NCBI RefSeq assembly: GCF_027924145.1
Contig: NZ_BRVP01000001.1
Location: 1-64,000 of the forward strand
Length of the DNA stretch: 64,000 nucleotides
DNA from: Neptunitalea chrysea
Lineage (GTDB): Bacteria > Bacteroidota > Bacteroidia > Flavobacteriales > Flavobacteriaceae
Direction of reading: 5' to 3'
Each line of letters starts with the position of its first letter. Within the stretch, counting starts at the first letter, position 1. The position numbers were made by a program, and so were the translations under genes. Under the pieces are notes generated by a model. The model was not told the DNA's origin and ran no database searches. It saw only the letters and a program-made list of their open reading frames with translations. This document shows, piece after piece, positions 57,017-64,000 of the stretch.

Positions 57017-57225
57017 AGTAAAGTAATTGGTGCTTTAGTATTGCTGTTTTTTTAGGTAAGGCTAGGTTTACTGATGATGAATAGATGTGTTGTTTTAAAT
57101 GTAACCATAATTAGTATACCATATAGTAGTGTGTAACTAGTTTTGGTAAATATGATATTTGTCAAATTTATCTTTAAAATATTGTTTATATCTGAAAAAG
57201 CGAACTGTTTTTTTGTTAATACATG

Positions 57226-57233
57226 TATCTTTG
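57226..57233 (+). promoter_or_regulatory. -7 element for maeB
   Basis: TATCTTTG fits TAnnTTTG and lies 24 bases before the chosen ATG at 57258. This supports the later start over the upstream extension of the frame. The -33 region has only CTG at 18 bases. Confidence 0.5.
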
Positions 57234-57257
57234 TTTAGATATCTTAATCAATATATT

Positions 57258-59549
57258 ATGTCAAAAAAAGATACTAGACCAAGAGAAGCTTTAGTTTATC
57301 ATTCGAAGCCACAACCAGGAAAAATTAAAATAGTGCCAACCAAGCCTTATTCAACACAACGCGATCTTGCGTTGGCGTATTCACCTGGGGTAGCAGAACC
57401 TTGTTTAGAGATAGAAAAAGATGTTAAAAACGTATATAAATATACCGCAAAAGGAAATTTAGTAGCAATAATTTCTAATGGTACAGCTGTATTAGGGCTA
57501 GGCGATATTGGACCAGAAGCGTCTAAGCCGGTAATGGAAGGAAAAGGACTTCTGTTTAAAATTTTTGCGGATATTGATGGAATCGATATTGAGCTTGACA
57601 CAAAGGATATAGATAAGTTTGTTGAAACAGTAAAGATAATTGCCCCAACCTTTGGGGGGATTAACTTAGAAGATATAAAAGCTCCGGAAGCATTTGAAAT
57701 AGAGCGACGATTAAAAGAGGAATTAGATATACCGGTAATGCACGATGACCAGCACGGAACTGCTATTATTTCTGCGGCTGCTTTATTGAATGCCCTTGAG
57801 ATTGCCGGTAAGAAAATAGAAGAAGTAACCTTTGTGGTTAGTGGCGCTGGTGCTGCGGCTGTTTCTTGTACCCGCTTATATAAAGCATTTGGTGCTAAGG
57901 CAGACAATATTGTAATGTTAGATAGTAAGGGGGTTATACGTAAAGACCGCACGAATCTGACTACCGAGAAAATGGAATTTGCCAGTGATAGAAAAATTGA
58001 TACACTTGAGGAAGCTATGAAAGGTGCCGATGTGTTTATAGGACTTTCAGTAGCCGATATTGTAACTCCTGAGATGTTGCGATCTATGAATGCAGACCCT
58101 ATTGTATTTGCAATGGCAAATCCAAATCCAGAGATAAATTATGATTTAGCGGTAAAAACCAGAGACGATATTATTATGGCTACCGGTAGATCAGATCATC
58201 CTAATCAGGTAAACAATGTATTAGGATTCCCGTTTATTTTTAGAGGTGCTTTAGATGTAAAAGCAACTAAGATTAATGAAGAAATGAAAATGGCGGCCGT
58301 TAAAGCAATTGCTGCATTAGCGAAAGAACCAGTGCCTGAGCAAGTAAATAAGGCATATGGAGAAACTCATATTACGTTTAGTAAAGAGTATATTATACCT
58401 AAACCGTTTGACCCTAGGCTTATTGCTAAGATTCCACCAGCAGTAGCAAAAGCTGCTATAGATAGTGGTGTAGCAACAGACGAAATTACCAATTGGGAGA
58501 ATTACGAAGAAGAGTTATTACAACGTTTAGGGAACGATCATAAGATTATAAGAATGCTGCACAATCGTGCAAAAACAAATCCGAAACGAATTGTATTTGC
58601 AGAAGCAGATCATTTAGATGTTCTAAAAGCAGCTCAAATTGTAAAGGAAGAGGGAATAGGAACCCCAATTTTACTTGGGGACAGGGCTCGTATAGAGGAG
58701 TTGATGAATACTCTGGAGTTTGAGCCTGGTATGGAGATAATAGATCCTAAGACCGATGAGCAGAAGGAGCTAAAAGAGCGTTATGCTCAAAAGTATTGGG
58801 CTTCTAGAAAACGTAAAGGAATTACTTTGTATGAGGCAAGAAGACGAATGAAAGAGCGTATCTACTTTGCTTCTATTATGGTAAATGAAGGAGATGCAGA
58901 TGCAATGGTAGCCGGGTATTCTAGAAGTTATCCATCGGTAGTTACCCCCGTGTTAGAGTTAATAGGAAAGGCAGAAGGAGATGCTATTGTAGCTGCAGCC
59001 AACTTAATGCTTACCGATAGAGGACCTATGTTTTTATCAGATACTGCTATCAATCTTAATCCAACGGCTGAGCAATTAGCGCATATAGCAACTATGACGG
59101 CAAGGGTGGCTAAAATGTTTGGTGTAGATCCGGTAATGGCAATGTTATCATATTCTAATTTTGGATCATCTAGCCATGATACAGCTAAGAAAATGAATCA
59201 TGCGGTGAGTTATTTACACGATAATTACCCTGATTTAATTATAGATGGAGAAGTACAATCAGATTTTGCCATGAACAAAGAAATGATGCAACGTAAATTT
59301 CCGTTCTCAAAATTGGCAGGTAAAAATGTGAATACGTTTATATTTCCTAACCTTGATGCGGCGAACATAACCTATAAGGTAATGAAGGAGTTAAATAAGT
59401 CGGAGTCTATTGGTCCTATGTTATTAGGGTTAAATAAACCAGTACATATTTTTCAGTTAGGAGCCAGTGTTAGCGAAATGGTAAATATGTCTGCGGTTGC
59501 TGTTGTAGATGCTCAAGAAAAGGAAAAAGTAGCCCGTGGGCGTAAATAA
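57258..59549 (+). CDS. maeB: NADP-dependent malic enzyme (fused to a phosphotransacetylase-like domain)
   Basis: This enzyme decarboxylates malate to pyruvate with NADP. From ATG 57258 it has 763 residues. The open frame reaches back to 57159, but the extra 33 residues are unlike the family and would start upstream of the predicted transcription start. The malic enzyme part (about 1-430) has YTAKGNLVAIISNGTAVLGLG, the MHDDQHGTA metal-site segment and a GAGAAA nucleotide-binding turn. The C-terminal part (about 440-763) resembles phosphate acetyltransferase (FAEADHLDVLKAAQIV). In MaeB proteins this domain is regulatory. With pckA it sits at the pyruvate/oxaloacetate node. Confidence 0.93.
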   Translation: MSKKDTRPREALVYHSKPQPGKIKIVPTKPYSTQRDLALAYSPGVAEPCLEIEKDVKNVYKYTAKGNLVAIISNGTAVLGLGDIGPEASKPVMEGKGLLFKIFADIDGIDIELDTKDIDKFVETVKIIAPTFGGINLEDIKAPEAFEIERRLKEELDIPVMHDDQHGTAIISAAALLNALEIAGKKIEEVTFVVSGAGAAAVSCTRLYKAFGAKADNIVMLDSKGVIRKDRTNLTTEKMEFASDRKIDTLEEAMKGADVFIGLSVADIVTPEMLRSMNADPIVFAMANPNPEINYDLAVKTRDDIIMATGRSDHPNQVNNVLGFPFIFRGALDVKATKINEEMKMAAVKAIAALAKEPVPEQVNKAYGETHITFSKEYIIPKPFDPRLIAKIPPAVAKAAIDSGVATDEITNWENYEEELLQRLGNDHKIIRMLHNRAKTNPKRIVFAEADHLDVLKAAQIVKEEGIGTPILLGDRARIEELMNTLEFEPGMEIIDPKTDEQKELKERYAQKYWASRKRKGITLYEARRRMKERIYFASIMVNEGDADAMVAGYSRSYPSVVTPVLELIGKAEGDAIVAAANLMLTDRGPMFLSDTAINLNPTAEQLAHIATMTARVAKMFGVDPVMAMLSYSNFGSSSHDTAKKMNHAVSYLHDNYPDLIIDGEVQSDFAMNKEMMQRKFPFSKLAGKNVNTFIFPNLDAANITYKVMKELNKSESIGPMLLGLNKPVHIFQLGASVSEMVNMSAVAVVDAQEKEKVARGRK

Positions 59550-59593
59550 TGTCCTAATAATGTAAAGTTCAAATGCTTTGTAAATAATTTTAT

Positions 59594-59601
59594 TATTTTT
59601 G
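59594..59601 (+). promoter_or_regulatory. possible -7 element for ruvA-sprA
   Basis: TATTTTTG fits TAnnTTTG and lies 22 bases before the ruvA ATG. The nearest TTG is only 13 bases upstream, so the promoter may be weak, or the genes may be read through from maeB. Confidence 0.4.
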
Positions 59602-59623
59602 GGGCTTAGCATTTGAAGAAGGG

Positions 59624-60205
59624 ATGATAACTCATATTAGCGGAAAATTAACAGAGAAAAATCCAACTTATGTGATAATAGATTGTCACGGGGTTGGATA
59701 TTTTATAAATATTTCATTAAATACCTATTCGAGTATAGGTAGTGCCGAACAACTTAAATTGTATACACATTTACAAATTAAGGAAGATGCACACACTCTA
59801 TACGGATTTACTACTTTAGCCGAACGAGAAGTATTTAGGTTGTTAATATCTGTTTCAGGAATTGGAACCGGTATTGCCAGAACAATGTTGTCTTCTTTAA
59901 CAGCTAAAGAGGTAGCTACAGCAATTGCTACTGAAAATGTTACGGCAATACAATCTGTAAAAGGAATTGGAGCTAAAACAGCGCAACGGGTAATACTTGA
60001 TTTAAAGGATAAAGTATTAAAAATTCACGAAATAGAAGATATTAACATATCTGAGGGCAATACCAATAAAGATGAGGCGTTATCTGCTTTAGAGGTTCTT
60101 GGTTTTGTGCGTAAACAAGCGGAAAAAGTTGTCCAAAAAATTGCAGCAGAAGATTCGGAACTAAGTGTTGAAGCTATAATTAAAGAAGCACTGAAACGAC
60201 TATAA
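59624..60205 (+). CDS. ruvA: Holliday junction DNA-binding protein RuvA
   Basis: RuvA binds four-way junctions and recruits RuvB. The 193-residue protein has the N-terminal OB fold (ITHISGKLTEKNPTYVIIDCHGVGYFI), tandem helix-hairpin-helix motifs (LLISVSGIGTGIARTML and SVKGIGAKTAQRVILDL) and the flexible linker leading to the C-terminal RuvB-binding domain (EALSALEVLGF). Its stop overlaps the sprA start by one base (TAATG), so ruvA and sprA are coupled, an order seen in other Flavobacteriaceae. Confidence 0.96.
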   Translation: MITHISGKLTEKNPTYVIIDCHGVGYFINISLNTYSSIGSAEQLKLYTHLQIKEDAHTLYGFTTLAEREVFRLLISVSGIGTGIARTMLSSLTAKEVATAIATENVTAIQSVKGIGAKTAQRVILDLKDKVLKIHEIEDINISEGNTNKDEALSALEVLGFVRKQAEKVVQKIAAEDSELSVEAIIKEALKRL

Positions 60206-63200
60206 TGACTAACAACCACACAGCTAACCACTTAAAACATTTAGTGTCGAACAGTTACTTTAGAATATTTGTTTTAGTAATCTTGTTGAGTGTATCGGTA
60301 AACTTACAGGCACAAGATAACGGAGATGGTAATCAATCTGCAGGACATGCAACAGGTGAAATAGAATTGCCTAACCCGGGTAGTATTGTTGGAAAATACA
60401 CATACAATCCGGAATTAGATTTATATATTTATAATGAAACCGTAGGTGAATTCGATATTTCGTATCCAGTTGTTTTAACTCCTGATCAGTACAATGAATT
60501 AGTACTTCAGGAAAGTATGCGCGATTATTTTAAACAAAAAATAAGTGCGGTTTCAGGAAATACTAAAGAAGGAGAAGAAGCTCAAAAGAACTTACTACCT
60601 CCATGGTATATACAAAGTAGTTTTTTTGCAAGTATTTTTGGCGGTAATTCCATATCCGTGCAACCATCGGGTAGTGTAGGTATTAACATGGGGATTAGTT
60701 ACCAAAAAACGGATAACCCTTCTATATCACCAAGAAACAGAAGTTCGTTGAGTTTTGATTTTGATCAGCAGATACAAGTTGGTTTACAGGGTAAAGTAGG
60801 TAAAAGCTTAACGGTTAATGCTAATTATAATACAGAAACTACACTTGATTTCCAGAATTTGATTAAGCTGGAGTACACTCCTAACGAAGATGCTATTATT
60901 AGAAGTATTGAAGTGGGTAATATAAGCATGCCACTTAGTAATCAATTAATCACAGGGGCGCAAAGTTTATTTGGTCTTAAAACTACGTTGCAATTTGGTG
61001 GTACTACCATTACGGGGGTATTCTCAGAACAAAAATCGGAAACCAAAACAGTTACTGCACAAGGTGGTGGTACGGTAAACGATTTTGAAATTATGGCGTT
61101 AGACTATGAGGCTAATAAACATTATTTCTTATCGCAATACTTTAGAGATGTGTATGATTACAATGCAGAGCTTTATCCGTTTATAAGAGGAAATATAGAA
61201 ATTACAAATATTGAAGTTTGGGTAACAAACCGAGGACAATCTACTGATAATGTTAGAAACATTGTAGCAATTCAGGATTTAGGGGAGTACCAATCTGATG
61301 ATCAAAATACGCGTTTTGAACGTCAGGGATATGCCTATTCAGGATTTTTTAATAACAACAGTGGTTACCCAAATGCATTACCACGTAACAATGCAAATGA
61401 CTATGATCCTACCAAAATTGGTGGGACTTCTGTTTTAACAAATGCTGTAAGGGAGACCGCTACTGCGCAAAATGGTTTTGGGGCATTACAAGGGTATGTA
61501 ACACAAGGGTTAGACTATAGTATTTTAGAAAGTGCTCAAAAACTTGTTAAGGGTACAGATTATACCTTCAATGCAGACTTAGGATACATTTCGTTAAACC
61601 AAACTTTGAGTAATGATGAGGTATTGGGAGTGGCATTTCAGTATACGTATCAAGGGCAGGTGTATCAGGTAGGTGAATTTGCCACTGATGGTATAGAGGC
61701 TACAACTTCTACAGCTAATGCAGACGGAACTACTACAGTGTATAATAATGCTTTGGTAGTTAAATTGTTAAAGAGTAATGTGACTAGAGTGAAAGATCCG
61801 ATCTGGGATCTGATGATGAAAAACGTATATTATACAGGGGCATATCAAATAGCTCAGGATGATTTTAGAATGAGTATTTTATACACAGACCCTTCACCTG
61901 TTAATTATATTATGGCAGCGGATGATACTTCATGGCCAGATGGATTGGAGCAAAAATCGTTATTGAATGTTTTTGGTGTTGATAGGTTGAATGTATATGG
62001 TGATGTACAAACAGGGGGTGATGGTTATTTTGATTTTTATAATGGTGTTACAATAGATCAGACCAAAGGAAAAATTATTTTCACCAAAGCAGAACCTTTT
62101 GGTGAATACTTATACGAATTACTTGGTGGAGGTGATTATTACGATAATGATGATAATTACGAGGCTACAGTAAACCCTAACCAAGATAAATATGTCTTTA
62201 GGTCAATGTATAAGAAAACCAAAGCGAATGCTACCGAAGATGCAGAGAGGAATAAATTTAAATTAAAAGGGAGGTATTCTTCAGAAAGTAGTAGTGGAGA
62301 CATTCAGTTAGGAGCTTATAATATTCCTATGGGGTCGGTTACTGTTACTGCAGATGGTAGAACACTAACAGAGGGTATTGATTATACTGTTAATTATAAA
62401 GCAGGTACCGTACAAATTCTAGACCCTACCTTAGAAGCGTCTAACGCAACTATTAACGCAACCGTAGAGAATAACTCGTTATTCGGACAACAAACAAGAA
62501 GATATTCAGGGTTTAATATTGAGCATAAGTTTAATGATGACTTTATTATTGGGGGTACCTTAATTAATATGTCTGAACGACCACTTACACAAAAAACAAA
62601 TTATGGGCAGGAATCTGTAAATAATACCATTTACGGTTTAAATGCTACCTATTCTACGGAAGTTCCTTTACTTACTCGTTTGGTAAATAAATTACCAAAT
62701 ATTGATACCGATGTGCCATCGAGAGTGTCGGTGCGAGGTGAGTTTGCTTACTTAAAAGCAGGAACAAATAAGAATGCCGATTTTGAAGGGGAAACCACTG
62801 CGTATATAGATGATTTTGAGGGGGCACAAACCGCGATAGATATTAGTGGAGCCACTTCATGGACGCTTTCGAGTCCGCCAATTAGCTTAGGAGGAGAATT
62901 AAGCAATGACGATATAGGTGCAGGGTACAAAAGAGCAAAGATAAACTGGTATACGATTGACCCTATTTTCTATACAAATCAACGTCCTTCGGGAGTCTCA
63001 AATGACGATGTATCTTTAAATAGTACCAGACGTGTATATATAGAAGAAATTTTCCCTGAGCAAGATGTTTCTCAAGGACAGTCTACTGTACAATCTACTT
63101 TTGACCTTTCGTATTATCCACAAACCAAAGGACCTTATAACGATAACTCATTCTTTAGTACGGTATCGGCAGATGATAAATTTGGTGGTATTATCCGTTC

Positions 63201-64000
63201 TATTTCTACAACAAACTTTCAACAGTCAAATGTAGAGTATATTCAATTCTGGGTGTTAGATCCATATTATCAGGATGGTGTTTTGGCAGGAGAAGAAGGA
63301 GAATTAGTATTTAACTTAGGTCAGATTTCTGAAGATGTACTGAAAGATGGTAGAAAGCAATATGAAAACGGGTTAAATGACGGATTAGAAACTACGACCA
63401 CTTGGGGTAAAGTACCGCAAACTTCGGCATTGGTATATGCTTTTGACGATGATGAGTCTTCTAGAACGGCACAAGATATTGGGTTAGATGGTTTGTCGGA
63501 TTCTGAAGAGGTGTCTTATTATACAAATAATGCATCCTTATATCCTGATGATCCTGCGCAAGATAACTATGAGTATTACTTAACGGCTTCGGGAGGTATT
63601 TCTGAACGTTATTACAATTATAATGGTACTCAAGGGAACTCACCTATTAGTACAGGAGATAACCAGGGATCTACTACTTTACCAGATGTAGAAGATGTGA
63701 ACCGTGACTTTACCATGAATACTGTAAACAGCTATTTTGAGTATAGTGTGCCTATTAAGCCTAATGTAACGGTAGATGATGCCTATGTTACCGATATTAG
63801 AGAGGTGGAGGTAGATGTGCCAAATAGTGATTCATACACTGTTAGATGGATACAATATAAAGTGCCTATTGATACTCCAACTAATACGATTGGAGGAATA
63901 GAAGATTTTACTTCTATATCTCATATACGTATGTATTTAACCGGATTTAATAATGAGGTGATTCTTCGTTTTGGTACATTAGATTTAATTAGAGGAGATT
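60205..64000 (+). CDS. sprA: cell-surface protein SprA, type IX secretion translocon (5' part, cut by window end)
   Basis: SprA is the very large outer-membrane barrel (about 2400 residues in Flavobacterium johnsoniae) that forms the channel of the type IX secretion system and is required for gliding. The frame opens with ATG at 60205 and stays open to the window edge, giving about 1265 residues and no stop. It has a basic N-terminus, a hydrophobic segment and a signal-peptide end near LQAQ. Recognisable SprA stretches are LPNPGSIVGKYTYNPELDLYIY, LPPWYIQSSFF and VNANYNTETTLDFQN. The overlap with ruvA suggests coupled expression. Confidence 0.93.
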   Translation, partial: MTNNHTANHLKHLVSNSYFRIFVLVILLSVSVNLQAQDNGDGNQSAGHATGEIELPNPGSIVGKYTYNPELDLYIYNETVGEFDISYPVVLTPDQYNELVLQESMRDYFKQKISAVSGNTKEGEEAQKNLLPPWYIQSSFFASIFGGNSISVQPSGSVGINMGISYQKTDNPSISPRNRSSLSFDFDQQIQVGLQGKVGKSLTVNANYNTETTLDFQNLIKLEYTPNEDAIIRSIEVGNISMPLSNQLITGAQSLFGLKTTLQFGGTTITGVFSEQKSETKTVTAQGGGTVNDFEIMALDYEANKHYFLSQYFRDVYDYNAELYPFIRGNIEITNIEVWVTNRGQSTDNVRNIVAIQDLGEYQSDDQNTRFERQGYAYSGFFNNNSGYPNALPRNNANDYDPTKIGGTSVLTNAVRETATAQNGFGALQGYVTQGLDYSILESAQKLVKGTDYTFNADLGYISLNQTLSNDEVLGVAFQYTYQGQVYQVGEFATDGIEATTSTANADGTTTVYNNALVVKLLKSNVTRVKDPIWDLMMKNVYYTGAYQIAQDDFRMSILYTDPSPVNYIMAADDTSWPDGLEQKSLLNVFGVDRLNVYGDVQTGGDGYFDFYNGVTIDQTKGKIIFTKAEPFGEYLYELLGGGDYYDNDDNYEATVNPNQDKYVFRSMYKKTKANATEDAERNKFKLKGRYSSESSSGDIQLGAYNIPMGSVTVTADGRTLTEGIDYTVNYKAGTVQILDPTLEASNATINATVENNSLFGQQTRRYSGFNIEHKFNDDFIIGGTLINMSERPLTQKTNYGQESVNNTIYGLNATYSTEVPLLTRLVNKLPNIDTDVPSRVSVRGEFAYLKAGTNKNADFEGETTAYIDDFEGAQTAIDISGATSWTLSSPPISLGGELSNDDIGAGYKRAKINWYTIDPIFYTNQRPSGVSNDDVSLNSTRRVYIEEIFPEQDVSQGQSTVQSTFDLSYYPQTKGPYNDNSFFSTVSADDKFGGIIRSISTTNFQQSNVEYIQFWVLDPYYQDGVLAGEEGELVFNLGQISEDVLKDGRKQYENGLNDGLETTTTWGKVPQTSALVYAFDDDESSRTAQDIGLDGLSDSEEVSYYTNNASLYPDDPAQDNYEYYLTASGGISERYYNYNGTQGNSPISTGDNQGSTTLPDVEDVNRDFTMNTVNSYFEYSVPIKPNVTVDDAYVTDIREVEVDVPNSDSYTVRWIQYKVPIDTPTNTIGGIEDFTSISHIRMYLTGFNNEVILRFGTLDLIRGD

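Noticed and set aside
57347-57952. 201-codon open frame on the minus strand opposite maeB
   Set aside because: It lies wholly within a well-supported enzyme gene; it has Ser/Ile-rich, unstructured composition typical of antisense shadows and no promoter.

Overview
The window reads as chromosomal DNA from a member of the Bacteroidota, most likely family Flavobacteriaceae. The evidence is the AT-rich composition, the near absence of Shine-Dalgarno sequences, several promoters of the Bacteroidota form (TTG, 17-23 nt, TAnnTTTG), the alternative complex III to cytochrome oxidase operon, the sprA gene of the type IX secretion/gliding system next to ruvA, DUF5686 and DUF2723 proteins, and an rplM-rpsI-rpsB-tsf order. 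The genus cannot be fixed from the sequence alone. There is no integrase, transposase, phage gene or CRISPR array. It is mostly core genome, and the novelty lies in intergenic structure and gene decay.

Layout. 1-3100: an aspartic protease, a possible 39-residue membrane peptide, tatD-ansA and tRNA-Ser(GGA). 3180-6870: exbB, a small membrane gene, two exbD genes, an outer-membrane barrel and a PAP2-like membrane protein. 6870-15220, minus strand: rpoN, asnS, an RND exporter and a DUF5686 protein, with a candidate plus-strand small RNA at about 10028-10109. 15327-19652, minus strand: the translation cluster rplM, rpsI, rpsB, tsf, then pyrH-frr. 20220-24440: polA and a Tat-exported Ntn-hydrolase asparaginase. 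24611-28561: M1 peptidase, metallophosphoesterase and a thioredoxin-fold protein. 28564-33820: polysaccharide deacetylase, DUF2723 transferase, tRNA-Gln(TTG) and a stress protein. 33989-38814: rimP-nusA-infB. 39583-50903: actABCDEF-coxBA, which encodes quinol oxidation by alternative complex III coupled directly to cytochrome oxidase. 50997-51677: a decayed ZIP metal transporter. 51806-64000: pckA, ruvB, a cytochrome P450, queG, maeB, ruvA and the first half of sprA.

How the genes work together. The act-cox operon supplies the main aerobic respiratory route. pckA and maeB sit at the node between the TCA cycle, pyruvate and gluconeogenesis. ExbB/ExbD, the barrel protein, the DUF5686 protein and SprA belong to envelope energisation, outer-membrane transport and secretion. 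The rplM and rimP groups carry translation and transcription factors.

Points for a second look: a dispersed repeat (copies at 20076, 23289 and 38878) with a conserved palindrome and a second hairpin that keeps its pairing in two copies although the bases differ; the candidate small RNA; matching ATGAT-N4-ATCAT palindromes upstream of the respiratory operon and between pckA and ruvB; a 14-bp inverted repeat between rpsB and tsf; a rimP leader hairpin; a ZIP pseudogene with several lesions; and a C-terminal relic of an outer-membrane protein before maeB. I do not see a wholly new multigene system here.
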